From an uncultured Sphingomonadaceae bacterium (lineage in GTDB: Bacteria; Pseudomonadota; Alphaproteobacteria; Sphingomonadales; Sphingomonadaceae), in assembly GCA_946479505.1 (NCBI GenBank), contig CAMLGC010000033.1, positions 1-26,635 on the forward strand: a stretch of 26,635 bases of DNA, written 5' to 3'. The translations under genes and the position numbers were made by a program. This document shows positions 14,741 through 22,584 of the stretch, piece by piece (position 1 is the first letter of the stretch; each line of letters starts with the position of its first letter). A model generated the notes under the pieces. The model ran no database searches and was not told the origin of the DNA. It saw only the letters and a list, made by a program, of their open reading frames with translations.

Positions 14741-16182
14741 ACGCGGGACCCTTCATCGCCTGGGGCGCCGAGACGATCATCGCCTCGACGCTGCTGATGC
14801 TGCTCGTGCTGGCGATCCGCGGACACGTGCGGCGCCAGTTCGGATCGGCGGTCGCCTATGCGCTGTGGGCGCTGCCGCTGCTGCGCATGCTGCTGCCGCC
14901 GCTCCCCGCCGACTGGCGCTCGACCGCCGCCCCGATCGCGCGGGCGAGCGAGACGATCACCGTGCTCGTGATTCAGCCGCTCGGCCTCGCGCCTGCGGCC
15001 TCCGCGCCCCACGACCTGCCGCTCGGCACGATGTTCCTCGGCCTCTGGGCGCTGGGCGCGGCCGCCTTTTTCAGTTGGCACATGATCGCGCATGCGCGCT
15101 TCTGCCGGCGGATGCTCGCAGGGTCCGTGCGCGAGGAGGTGAGTGCCGACGGGATTCGCGTGGTCGAGACCGACGCCGCGGCCGGCCCGCTCGCCTTCGG
15201 GGTGCTGCGCAAATACATCGCCTTTCCGCGAGATTTCGCCGAACGCTACGACTCCGACGAGCGTGACCTCGCGCTGGCGCACGAGCTCGGCCACCATGCG
15301 CGCGGCGATCTGATCGCAAACTGGGCGGCGCTGTTCATGCTTGCCGTCCACTGGTTCAATCCGGTTGCGTGGCGCGCGTTCCGCGCCTTCCGCGCTGACC
15401 AGGAAATGGCAAACGACGCGCGCGTCCTTGCCGGCAAGAGTGCCACGTACCGCCACGTTTATGCCTGCGCGATCGTCAAGGCGGCGCATGGCGGCGCGGT
15501 GTCGGCGGCATGCCATCTGCACACGATCAACGACCTGAAAGGAAGGCTGAAGATGCTCTCGACAAAGAAGACCTCGCGCACGAGGCTGGTGACGGGGATC
15601 GGCGCGGTTGCGTTAATGACGGCAACGGGACTGGGGCTGACCGCCTCGGGCACCCAGGCCGCCGAGACGATCCGCACCAAGGTGAGCGACACGATCGGCG
15701 TCGAGCTGCCCAGGGCCGAGGCGGTGTGGGCCTATGCCCCCGCTGCCAAGGGCGCGTGGCACATCAGCGTCGGCGATCAGGACGCGCCGCTGCCGCCGCC
15801 GCCGCTGGAGACGGTCCCGGTGCCGCCCTCGATGCCCGCGGTCCCGCAGGGGGCCCCCGTGCCGCCGACGCCGCCCGCACCGACCATGTGGACCGTGAGC
15901 CAGGACGGCTTGCGCCGGCAAGGCGTACAAGGTGAAGCACGTCCAGGTCATCAAGGACGGCAAGGTGGTGACCGACAACATCATGGGCGACATGCCCGAG
16001 GTGAGCTCGCGCAATTGCACCGCCACCGGCAAGGCGAACGAGCTCGTCATCAACGACAATTCGGGCGACCGGCCGAGGATCATCATCTGCACCGACCGGA
16101 TCGAGAAGGTCGCGGCGCAGGCGTCCGAGCTGGCGGCGAACGCGGCGAAGATGGAGATCAACGCCGCCGAAATAGAGCGTAA
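14737..16182 (+). CDS. M56-family (BlaR1-like) membrane zinc metallopeptidase; C-terminus frameshifted
   Basis: Open frame of 481 residues. Membrane helices at about 6-27, 36-55, 98-118 and 194-210 surround the zinc-protease motif HELGH (182-186, LALAHELGHHARGD), with Glu223 in DQEMANDARVL as the likely third ligand. A further hydrophobic segment at about 285-303 leads to a periplasmic region rich in proline. In BlaR1-type systems this protease cleaves BlaI; the neighbour and 4-bp overlap support this. From about residue 390 (base 15900) the frame turns into Arg/His/Gln-rich low-complexity sequence, while the adjacent +1 frame (see the next entry) becomes protein-like. The true C-terminus is therefore the other frame, and the 16182 stop is probably an artefact of a frameshift. 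There is no separate penicillin-binding domain. Whether the break is biological or a sequencing error cannot be told. Confidence 0.8.
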   Translation: MNAGPFIAWGAETIIASTLLMLLVLAIRGHVRRQFGSAVAYALWALPLLRMLLPPLPADWRSTAAPIARASETITVLVIQPLGLAPAASAPHDLPLGTMFLGLWALGAAAFFSWHMIAHARFCRRMLAGSVREEVSADGIRVVETDAAAGPLAFGVLRKYIAFPRDFAERYDSDERDLALAHELGHHARGDLIANWAALFMLAVHWFNPVAWRAFRAFRADQEMANDARVLAGKSATYRHVYACAIVKAAHGGAVSAACHLHTINDLKGRLKMLSTKKTSRTRLVTGIGAVALMTATGLGLTASGTQAAETIRTKVSDTIGVELPRAEAVWAYAPAAKGAWHISVGDQDAPLPPPPLETVPVPPSMPAVPQGAPVPPTPPAPTMWTVSQDGLRRQGVQGEARPGHQGRQGGDRQHHGRHARGELAQLHRHRQGERARHQRQFGRPAEDHHLHRPDREGRGAGVRAGGERGEDGDQRRRNRA

Positions 16183-16342
16183 CGCCTATCGCTCGGCGCT
16201 CAGCGGTCTGCGCGGCGCGCGGACGCAGGTGCAGAACGACGCCAGGATCAGCGCCGAGGAGCGGCAGGAAGCGCTTTCCGAGATCGACAAATCGATCAGC
16301 GAGATCGAGCAGGATCTGGCCGGGGCCCGCGCCGACGACTGA
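15906..16342 (+). pseudogene. Out-of-frame C-terminal part of the M56 metallopeptidase
   Basis: This region continues the protease in frame 2. It reads TACAGKAYKVKHVQVIKDGKVVTDNIMGDMPEVSSRNC from about base 15911, then IIICTDRIEKVAAQASELAANAAKMEINAAEIER, and ends in a coiled-coil-like helix (DARISAEERQEALSEIDKSISEIEQDLAGARADD) with stop TGA at 16340-16342. The switch lies between about 15895 and 15915, and one base too many would explain it. GTG 15932 could start a separate short protein, but no RBS is clear. The strand is followed by a terminator at 16363, which fits a single gene of about 535 residues. Confidence 0.75.
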
Positions 16343-16362
16343 ACGAAGACGGGGAGGAGGGC

Positions 16363-16403
16363 AGGGTCGGCACCCGCAAATGCGGGGCCGGCCCTTCGTT
16401 TTT
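16363..16403 (+). terminator. Rho-independent terminator of the blaI-M56 operon
   Basis: AGGGTCGGCACCCGC (16363-16377) pairs with GCGGGGCCGGCCCT, one bulge and one G-T pair, followed by TCGTTTTT. It lies 21 bp after the M56 C-terminal stop (16342). This is a good stem with a T-run. Confidence 0.85.
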
Positions 16404-16702
16404 GCGCTCGAGCCTATCGGATGAGCCGTGGAACGCAGCGAAAGCAGCGCTACGTCCCCTCTGACCTGGCCCTTCCCGAACACCGTGCGTGACGGGCACG
16501 GCCGTTCAGTCGGCGAAGGCGCCGACGCGTGAGATCAACCGAATCAAAGAGCGATGCGCAGCATGGCACGGATGCGGGGCTGTAGGACAGTTGAAAAGAA
16601 CAAGGAGTGAACTTCTCTTCATGTCCGCCTGTCTTCGCGTGAGGGCGAGTTGTTCGCGGCTCAACCTTGCCAAGCGGCCCCCCAGCGGCCATCTCGGATG
16701 GC
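16404..16702. other. Gene-free stretch between the terminator and MBL gene
   Basis: No convincing frame on either strand. A 7-bp hairpin (GTCGGCG/CGCCGAC, 16509-16526, loop AAGG) is visible. An ORF on the minus strand (16506-16712) lacks an RBS and resembles shadow coding. The segment should contain the promoter of the MBL gene; I could not identify its boxes. Confidence 0.4.
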
Positions 16703-17563
16703 ATGGAGACACCCCCGACCGGCGAACGCATCGCGCTCGACCCGCTGGTCGCGCGGGTGCTGGCGCCCAATCCGTCGCCCTACACCTTCACCGGCACGCA
16801 GACGCATCTCGTCGGCACGCGCGATCTCGCGGTGATCGATCCGGGGCCCGACATGCCCGTGCATCTCGACGCGTTGCTGCGCGCGATCGACGGACGCTCG
16901 GTCGCCGCGATCGTGCTCACGCACACGCATCGCGACCATAGCCCGCTCGCCGCCGCGCTCAAGGTCGAGACGGGCGCGCCGATCGTCGGCTGCGCAGCCC
17001 TCGCGCTCGACGATCTCGGCCCGCGCGCCGATGCAGCGTTCGATTCGACCTACGCGCCCGATCGCGTGCTTGCCGACGGTGACTCGGTGGCGGGTGAGGA
17101 CTGGACGCTGACGGCGATTGCGACGCCGGGGCACACCTCGAACCACCTCGCCTTCGCGCTGCCCGAGACGGGTGCGCTGTTCTCGGGCGATCATGTCATG
17201 GGGTGGTCGACGACGGTCGTCTCGCCGCCCGACGGCGACATGGCGGCGTACATGGCAAGTCTCGCCAAGCTCCAGGAGCGCGACGATCGCATCTATTATC
17301 CGGCGCATGGCGAGGCGATCGACAACCCCAGACGGTTCGTGCGCGGGCTGATCGGGCATCGCAGGCAGCGCGAGGGGCAGATCATGCGGCTGATCGGCCG
17401 CGACGGTGTCGATACGATCCCGGCGATGGTCGAGCGCATGTATGTCGGAATCGATCCGCGGCTGTTCCTGGCCGCCGAGCGATCGGTGTTCGCGCATCTC
17501 ATCGACCTGCGCGATCGCGGCCTGGTGATCGAGGAGGACGAGACATGGCGGACCGCGGCGTGA
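16703..17563 (+). CDS. MBL-fold metallo-hydrolase (LACTB2-like)
   Basis: This 286-residue metallo-beta-lactamase-fold hydrolase has the metal-binding HxHxDH motif at 74-79 (LTHTHRDHSPLAAALK), then the GHTSNHLAFAL histidine, the FSGDHVMGWSTTVVSPPDGD loop, and PAHGEAI near the end of the core. The C-terminal part (helical, with RMYVGIDPRLFLAAERSVFAHLIDLRDRGLV) resembles the winged-helix tail of LACTB2-type proteins, a subgroup with nuclease or hydrolase activity. ATG 16703 precedes the conserved start; a TTG at 16667 is possible but unlikely. Its stop lies 19 bp inside the DUF4230 gene, suggesting coupled translation. The natural substrate is not known. Confidence 0.85.
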   Translation: METPPTGERIALDPLVARVLAPNPSPYTFTGTQTHLVGTRDLAVIDPGPDMPVHLDALLRAIDGRSVAAIVLTHTHRDHSPLAAALKVETGAPIVGCAALALDDLGPRADAAFDSTYAPDRVLADGDSVAGEDWTLTAIATPGHTSNHLAFALPETGALFSGDHVMGWSTTVVSPPDGDMAAYMASLAKLQERDDRIYYPAHGEAIDNPRRFVRGLIGHRRQREGQIMRLIGRDGVDTIPAMVERMYVGIDPRLFLAAERSVFAHLIDLRDRGLVIEEDETWRTAA

Positions 17564-18279
17564 GCGAAACGGCATCACCGCCGATGCGGTTCGGCGCCGG
17601 CGGGTTCCTCCTCAAGTTCGCAGGTGCGATCGCGTTGCTGCTCGTCGTGGTGATCGGCGTGCTGTGGGCGGCGCAATCCTATATCGGCCGCAGGCTCAAC
17701 CCCGATCCGGTGACGATCGCCAATGCGAGCCTGCAAGGGCTTCAGGAGCAGAACCGGCTTTCCGCCTTCGCCGCGCGCTACGTCGCGGTGGTGACGTCGA
17801 AGCAATCGCGGCTGGGCCTTACCGCGCAGAAGACGCTCATCATGCCGGGCATGGTCCGCTACGAGGTCGATCTGGGGAAGCTCACCCAGCGCGACGTGAC
17901 GTGGGATGGGGGTACCGGCACGCTCCGCGTCACGCTGCCGCCGGTCGAGGTCGACCAGCCGCAGGTCGATCTGTCGGCGATCCGCGCCTATGACGGCGGC
18001 GGCCTGCTGATGTCGTTCACCGATGCCGAAAAGGAGCTCGACGCCGCCAACCGCAAGGCCGCGCAGGCCGAATTGGTGCGGCAGGCGCGCGCGCCGATGA
18101 TGATGAAGCTCGCCCGTGACGCGACCCGCCGCGCGGTGGAACGCAGCTTCGCGATGCCGCTGCGCGCGGCGGGCCTCGACGCCACCGTCAAGGTCCGCTT
18201 CGCCGACGAGGCGCGCACCGACGAGCAGTGGGATACGTCGCGGTCGATCGATGAGGTGCTGGGCAACAGCGGCGGCTGA
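17545..18279 (+). CDS. DUF4230 domain protein, membrane-anchored
   Basis: This 244-residue protein has one N-terminal transmembrane helix (about residues 20-43: GFLLKFAGAIALLLVVVIGVLWAA) that anchors a soluble domain. The domain has features of DUF4230: a beta-rich core with LSAFAARYVAVVTSKQSRLG, YEVDLGKLTQRDVTWDGGTGTLRVTLPPVEV, and a long helix (EKELDAANRKAAQAELVRQA), ending in a short acidic tail. The start at ATG 17545 has GAGGAGG about 8 bases upstream and overlaps the MBL gene by 19 bp. Family function is unknown. A hairpin follows at 18290. Confidence 0.8.
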   Translation: MADRGVSETASPPMRFGAGGFLLKFAGAIALLLVVVIGVLWAAQSYIGRRLNPDPVTIANASLQGLQEQNRLSAFAARYVAVVTSKQSRLGLTAQKTLIMPGMVRYEVDLGKLTQRDVTWDGGTGTLRVTLPPVEVDQPQVDLSAIRAYDGGGLLMSFTDAEKELDAANRKAAQAELVRQARAPMMMKLARDATRRAVERSFAMPLRAAGLDATVKVRFADEARTDEQWDTSRSIDEVLGNSGG

Positions 18280-18289
18280 CCCGCGATTG

Positions 18290-18308
18290 CGCAATGCTTC
18301 GCATTGCG
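18290..18308 (+). terminator. Hairpin after the DUF4230 gene
   Basis: CGCAATGC (18290-18297) and GCATTGCG (18301-18308) form a perfect 8-bp stem with a TTC loop, 10 bp after the stop codon. There is no T-run, so its role as a terminator is unproven. Confidence 0.4.
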
Positions 18309-18359
18309 ATATGGACCGGTTCGGGCATTTAAGGGATGCCCTTTGGCCGGGGGCCCGTC

Positions 18360-19130
18360 ATGGCGACAGTCGTTGGCGTCCGCATACGTAGTTCGCGCGA
18401 GCATCGGTTCTTCTTCTACTCCGCCTGTGCGATGGCCGCGACGATCGTCGCCGGCTTCTCGCTGCAATGGCTGATGGGACGCTCGACCTTCCTCGCGCCG
18501 CTCCATGTGCAGATTCATGCGTGGCTGTTCATGGGCTGGACGGGGTTCTATGTCTTCCAGACGCACCTCATCACCAGCGGGGCGCGGGCGCAGCATCGCC
18601 GACTCGGCTGGATCGGCGCGGTGTGGGCGAGCCTGCTGGTGCCGGTCGGCATCTACACCACCGTCGTGATGGTGCGCGAAGGCCATGTGCCTTTCTTCTT
18701 CACGCCCGCCTATTTCCTGGTGATGAACCCGATCACCGTGCTCACCTTCGCCGGGCTGCTCTGGGCCGGGATCGCGATGCGGCGGCGGACCGAATGGCAC
18801 CGGCGGCTGATCTATTGCGGCATGTCGATGCTTCTCGCCCCCGCGTTCGGCCGGCTGCTGCCGGCGCCGTTGCTTATCCCGTGGGTCGGGGTCTGGCTGT
18901 GCGGCGTGCTTCTGCTCTTTCCGCTCGCGGGTGTCGCCGCAGACTGGCGCACGCGCGGCCGCGTCCATCCCGCCTGGTGGGTGGGGATCGGCACGATCGT
19001 TGGCGCGCAGCTCGTGATCGAGATCGTCGGGCGCAGCGCGCTCGGCCTTTCGATCGCCGAACTCGCGACCGCGGGGAGCATCGGCGGCACGCTGCCGCTC
19101 GACGCCTTTCCGCCGTTTCCGGCGTCTTGA
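18360..19130 (+). CDS. Uncharacterised polytopic membrane protein
   Basis: This 256-residue protein (ATG 18360; an in-frame ATG at 18336 lies eight codons upstream but has only a weak RBS) has about seven hydrophobic segments. These include FFYSACAMAATIVAGFSLQWL, VQIHAWLFMGWTGFYVFQ, IGAVWASLLVPVGIYTTVVMV, FLVMNPITVLTFAGLLWAGIAM and SMLLAPAFGRLLPAPLLIPW. Conserved-looking histidines occur in PLHVQIHAWLF, in FQTHLI and in the pairs QHRRLGW and EWHRRLIY. This resembles haem-binding DUF2306-like or cytochrome-b561-like membrane families, but I am not sure. There is no signal peptide. Function is unknown. It stands alone between the DUF4230 gene and the nadA repeat block. Confidence 0.65.
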   Translation: MATVVGVRIRSSREHRFFFYSACAMAATIVAGFSLQWLMGRSTFLAPLHVQIHAWLFMGWTGFYVFQTHLITSGARAQHRRLGWIGAVWASLLVPVGIYTTVVMVREGHVPFFFTPAYFLVMNPITVLTFAGLLWAGIAMRRRTEWHRRLIYCGMSMLLAPAFGRLLPAPLLIPWVGVWLCGVLLLFPLAGVAADWRTRGRVHPAWWVGIGTIVGAQLVIEIVGRSALGLSIAELATAGSIGGTLPLDAFPPFPAS

Positions 19131-19165
19131 TCCCGTCGCCCTGTCACGCCACATGGCGACGACAT

Positions 19166-19218
19166 CTGGGTCCCCGCGGAGGCGGGGACCCAGTCTGGGC
19201 TCCCGCCTTCGCGGGAGC
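19166..19218. repeat. Paired palindromic repeat (REP-like) upstream of nadA
   Basis: There are two adjacent perfect hairpins: CTGGGTCCCCGC/GCGGGGACCCAG (19166-19177 with 19182-19193, loop GGAG) and GCTCCCGC/GCGGGAGC (19199-19206 with 19211-19218, loop CTTC). They stop 19 bp before the nadA start codon, and look like a dispersed sphingomonad-type repeat. Confidence 0.7.
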
Positions 19219-19236
19219 ACAAGGAGCTCGGGCCGA

Positions 19237-20235
19237 ATGGAACTGCACAACAATCTGACGGGGCTCGATCTGCGCGCCGAGATCGACCGGCTGCGCAACG
19301 AGCGCAACGCCGTCATCCTCGCGCATTATTACCAGAAGCCCGAGCTTCAGGATCTCGCCGATTTCGTCGGCGACAGCCTCGACCTCAGCCGCAAGGCACA
19401 GGCGACCGATGCCGAGGTGATCGCCTTTTGCGGGGTGCGCTTCATGGCGGAGACGGCGAAGATCCTGTCGCCGGAGAAGATCGTCGTGCTGCCCGACATG
19501 GACGCGGGGTGCAGCCTTGAGGATTCGTGCCCGCCCGAGCAGTTCGCCGCCTTCCGCGCGCAGCATCCGGATGCGATCGCGCTTACCTACATCAACTGCT
19601 CGGCGGCGGTGAAGGCGCTTTCCGACGTGATCGTCACGAGCTCGTCGGCCGAGAAGATTCTGTCGCAGATTCCAGACGATCAGAAGGTGATCTTCGGGCC
19701 CGATCGCAACCTCGGCGGCTATCTCGCGCGCAAGACCGGGCGCGACCTCATCCTGTGGCCGGGCGTGTGCATCGTCCACGAGGCGTTCAGCGAGACCGAG
19801 CTGTTGAAGCTCAAGGCCGAGCATCCCGGCGCGCCGATCGCGGCGCATCCCGAATGCCCGGCCGTCATCCTCGACCATGCCGATTATGTCGGCTCGACAA
19901 GCGGAATCCTCGCTTATGCCAAGGAGATGCCGGGCGACACGCTGATCGTCGCGACCGAACCGCACATCATCCATCAGATGGAAAAGGCGGTGCCCGCGAA
20001 GACCTTCATCGGGGCGCCGGGGGCGGACGGCAACTGCAACTGCAACATCTGCCCGTACATGGCCTTGAACACGATGGAGAAGCTCTACGTCGCGCTACGC
20101 GATCTGGAGCCGCGGATCGAGATCGCGGAGGATTTGCGGCTCATGGCCAGGAAGAGCCTCGACGCGATGCTCGCGATGGCGAGCGGCAGCGTCGGCATGG
20201 GCGATCTTGGCCCGGTGAAGGTGACGGGGGACTAA
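19237..20235 (+). CDS. nadA: Quinolinate synthase A
   Basis: This 332-residue enzyme joins iminoaspartate and dihydroxyacetone phosphate to make quinolinate in NAD synthesis. It carries a [4Fe-4S] cluster; candidate ligands are Cys121 (YINCSAAVK), Cys207 (HPECPAVILDHADYVGSTSG) and Cys272 (CNCNICPYMALNTM). Substrate-binding segments HYYQKPELQDLADFVGDSL, FCGVRFMAETAKIL and LPDMDAGCSLEDSCP are typical. ATG 19237 has an AAGGAG site about 10 bases upstream and begins conserved sequence. The upstream in-frame extension from 19153 reads into the REP repeat and is not used. No nadB or nadC is in the window. Its stop overlaps by 4 bp the stop of the convergent alpha/beta hydrolase gene. Confidence 0.95.
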   Translation: MELHNNLTGLDLRAEIDRLRNERNAVILAHYYQKPELQDLADFVGDSLDLSRKAQATDAEVIAFCGVRFMAETAKILSPEKIVVLPDMDAGCSLEDSCPPEQFAAFRAQHPDAIALTYINCSAAVKALSDVIVTSSSAEKILSQIPDDQKVIFGPDRNLGGYLARKTGRDLILWPGVCIVHEAFSETELLKLKAEHPGAPIAAHPECPAVILDHADYVGSTSGILAYAKEMPGDTLIVATEPHIIHQMEKAVPAKTFIGAPGADGNCNCNICPYMALNTMEKLYVALRDLEPRIEIAEDLRLMARKSLDAMLAMASGSVGMGDLGPVKVTGD

Positions 20236-20951
20236 GCGCTCCCGCCCAAAACATCCGCGATCGTGCGGAGCACCTCGGGCTTGAGTTGCACGCCCATATG
20301 GCTGCTGCGCACCTCGATGCAGCGGCACGCGGCGTCGTCGGGCGCGCGGCAGATCGTGCCGTTGACCAGCCCGTCGCTGCGGCTCCAGATCGCGGTGGCG
20401 GGAACGGCAAGCGGCGCCGCCGCCTCGGCGAGCAGCGCCTGCTGGTCCGGATCGTCGACGCGCTCTCCCGTCAGCCGCTCATAGGTGCGCCACAGGTTGG
20501 TCGCGCGCGGATTGCCCGCGAAGGGGGCGGCGACCGTGATGACCTCGCGCACGTGCGCGGTCCAGCGTTGCGCTGCGAGGCGGGCCATGATCCCGCCGAG
20601 GCTCACGCCGATCAGCGTCACCGGCGCGCCCGTCTCCTCGGCGATAGCGATGATCCGGTCGCGCAGCTTCTCCCCCTCCGGGCCGATGGTGCGCAGCGAG
20701 AAATTGTGGCCGAGCCCCCAGCCGAACGCGCGATAGCCCAACCCGTTCAGGTAGCGGCGCATGATGTAGTTGGAGCGGTCCGAGACGAACAGGCCCGGGA
20801 TCGCGAGCACCGGCCGTCCGTCGCCCTTGGGCGCGGCTGCGAGCATCGGGCGCGCGAAAGCATGGCTGGCGATGCACCAGGCGGCGCGCGGCAGCTCGGC
20901 CGCGAGCGTCAGCTTGGAGGGAGGGGCAATCTCTTCCGCGCGCGTCGCCAT
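20232..20951 (-). CDS. Alpha/beta hydrolase (lipase/esterase-like)
   Basis: This 239-residue alpha/beta-hydrolase-fold protein has the nucleophile elbow GVSLGG at 115-120 (Ser117) and the oxyanion-like stretch VLAIPGLFVSDRSNYIMRRYLNGLGY near 48-73. Asp and His candidates for the triad lie in the C-terminal half (SRSDGLVNGT, RSSHMGVQLKP). The ATG (20951-20949) overlaps the stop of the upstream TIGR02117-type gene by one base, so the two are coupled. Probably an esterase or lipase; a signal peptide is not evident. Substrate unknown. Confidence 0.8.
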   Translation of the reverse strand: MATRAEEIAPPSKLTLAAELPRAAWCIASHAFARPMLAAAPKGDGRPVLAIPGLFVSDRSNYIMRRYLNGLGYRAFGWGLGHNFSLRTIGPEGEKLRDRIIAIAEETGAPVTLIGVSLGGIMARLAAQRWTAHVREVITVAAPFAGNPRATNLWRTYERLTGERVDDPDQQALLAEAAAPLAVPATAIWSRSDGLVNGTICRAPDDAACRCIEVRSSHMGVQLKPEVLRTIADVLGGSA

Positions 20952-21631
20952 CAGAACCACCGCATCACCGTTACGGGAAAGGGCGTCCACATCCCCACGC
21001 GCACGCCGGCATGCCGCAGCGCCGCTCCCGTCCATGCGTTGCATGTCCACAAAGCATCGTAATGCCCTTTTGCTCCGTAGAAGGTGTCGTAATCGTGATA
21101 GCCGGGGAAGATCGCGGGGTGGCCGTCCGGCGCCGCATCGATGCTCGCACGGATGAACCGGGCGAGGCGGCGATATTCCCCGGGCCGCAGCACCACCGGG
21201 CGAACGTCGGCGCTGGCGGCGGGTTCGGGCAGGTATTCGACGTGGACCAGCGTCTCGTCGCTGCCGATCGCGGCGGCGAGCACGGTACGCATCCGCACAT
21301 CGGCCCAGGTCGGCGTCTCGAGATAGAAGGTCCGCTCGCCCCAGCCGAAAGCGAGACGGTCGTAGCCGGCGTAGCGCGGATCGCCGAAATGCTCGGGGCG
21401 CACGAGCCGCGTCCAATCCACCCCCGCGGCGCGGACGGGGAGCACCAGATCGGTATGGACGCCGTTCGATTCGACGTAGATCGTGATGCCCTGCTCGGGC
21501 GGACGCCAATCGCGATTGGCCGGAATCGCCCCGCCGATCAGCCCCGCGAGCGTATAGGCGAGCACGAGCGCCACAAGCACCGCCGCCGCGCGGCCGAGCC
21601 ACCGCGCGCCGTGCCTTCCGAGCCGCCTCAT
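20951..21631 (-). CDS. TIGR02117 family protein (DUF2459-like)
   Basis: This is a protein of about 226 residues that reads as the TIGR02117 family (named for genes found near urease regions). It begins with a membrane anchor (RWLGRAAAVLVALVLAYTLAGLIGG) followed by a soluble domain with ITIYVESNGVHTDLVLPV, FGDPRYAGYDRLAFGWGERTFYLETPTWADVRM, and TCNAWTGAALRHAGVRVGMWTPF at the end. The start is uncertain: ATG 21631 is chosen because the anchor follows it; ATG 21649 is equally possible. It is coupled to the hydrolase gene downstream. No enzymatic role is known. No urease genes are in the window. Confidence 0.8.
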   Translation of the reverse strand: MRRLGRHGARWLGRAAAVLVALVLAYTLAGLIGGAIPANRDWRPPEQGITIYVESNGVHTDLVLPVRAAGVDWTRLVRPEHFGDPRYAGYDRLAFGWGERTFYLETPTWADVRMRTVLAAAIGSDETLVHVEYLPEPAASADVRPVVLRPGEYRRLARFIRASIDAAPDGHPAIFPGYHDYDTFYGAKGHYDALWTCNAWTGAALRHAGVRVGMWTPFPVTVMRWF

Positions 21632-21675
21632 CCGCCGATCTTCGCGCATTGCAAGGCTTATGCTATGCTGTTTCG

Positions 21676-22557
21676 ATGACAGGGGAAACGCACGTACTCG
21701 ATTCCGCCCCCGAAGGCGCTGCAGGCGACTGGACCGTGCCGCAACATTGGGAGCATTACACCCAAGAAGAGCACCGCACCTGGGATACATTGTTCGAGCG
21801 CCAAGCCAGGCTGCTGCCCGGCCGCGCGTCGGACGCCTATTTGCGAGGGCTCGACGTCCTCAAGCTCTCCAAGCCGGGCATTCCCGATTTCGAGGAATTG
21901 TCCGAGCGGCTGATGAAGCTGACCGGCTGGCAGGTGGTGGCGGTGCCGGGGCTGGTGCCCGACGCCGTGTTCTTCGATCACATGGCCAACCGCCGCTTCG
22001 TCGCGGGAAATTTTATCAGGCGCCCCGATCAGCTCGATTATCTCCAGGAGCCCGACGTCTTCCACGACGTGTTCGGCCACGTGCCGATGCTCGCCGATCC
22101 GGTGTTCGCCGATTATCTGGAAGCGTATGGCCGTGGCGGGCAGCGCGCGATGGGAATGGACGCGCTCAAATATCTCGGGCGGCTTTACTGGTACACGGTC
22201 GAGTTCGGGCTGATCGCGGAGCCTGCGGGGCTGCGCATCTACGGATCGGGGATCGTTTCGAGTTCTGCCGAAAGCCGCTTCGCGCTCGACGACCCCAGCC
22301 CCAACCGCATCGCCTTCGACCTCAAGCGCGTGATGCGCACCGAATATCGGATCGACGATTTCCAGCAGAACTATTTCGTGATCCCGAGCTTCGATGAACT
22401 GCTGCGCGTGACGGTCGAGACCGATTTCGCGCCGCTCTATGACGAGATGAAGCAGGAGCGGGATATCCCTATCGCGGCGATCCTGCCCGAAGACGAGGTA
22501 ATGACGCGCGGGACTCAGGATTATGCACGGGCGCGCGGGGCGGCGATTGTTGCGTGA
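21676..22557 (+). CDS. phhA: Phenylalanine 4-monooxygenase
   Basis: This 293-residue monomeric iron-dependent aromatic amino acid hydroxylase converts phenylalanine to tyrosine using tetrahydropterin. The iron-binding triad is visible: His130 and His135 in VFHDVFGHVPMLADPVF, and Glu176 in YWYTVEFGLI. Other conserved parts are TWDTLFERQARLLPGRASDAYLRGL near the N-terminus and AGLRIYGSGIVSSSAES. ATG 21676 is chosen because the upstream TTG at 21649 extends into the neighbouring gene's leader. It lacks the regulatory ACT domain seen in animals, as do bacterial PhhA proteins. No tetrahydropterin-recycling gene (phhB) is in the window, and no terminator is obvious. Confidence 0.95.
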   Translation: MTGETHVLDSAPEGAAGDWTVPQHWEHYTQEEHRTWDTLFERQARLLPGRASDAYLRGLDVLKLSKPGIPDFEELSERLMKLTGWQVVAVPGLVPDAVFFDHMANRRFVAGNFIRRPDQLDYLQEPDVFHDVFGHVPMLADPVFADYLEAYGRGGQRAMGMDALKYLGRLYWYTVEFGLIAEPAGLRIYGSGIVSSSAESRFALDDPSPNRIAFDLKRVMRTEYRIDDFQQNYFVIPSFDELLRVTVETDFAPLYDEMKQERDIPIAAILPEDEVMTRGTQDYARARGAAIVA

Positions 22558-22584
22558 TATTCCCCTCCGTCGAGGAGAGCGAAT

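Noticed and set aside
19153..19236. In-frame extension of nadA upstream of 19237
   Set aside because: It reads into the REP hairpins; the family's N-terminus and the AAGGAG site favour 19237.
20232..20235. Stop codons of nadA and the hydrolase gene overlapping tail to tail
   Set aside because: Common in compact genomes; no further signal.
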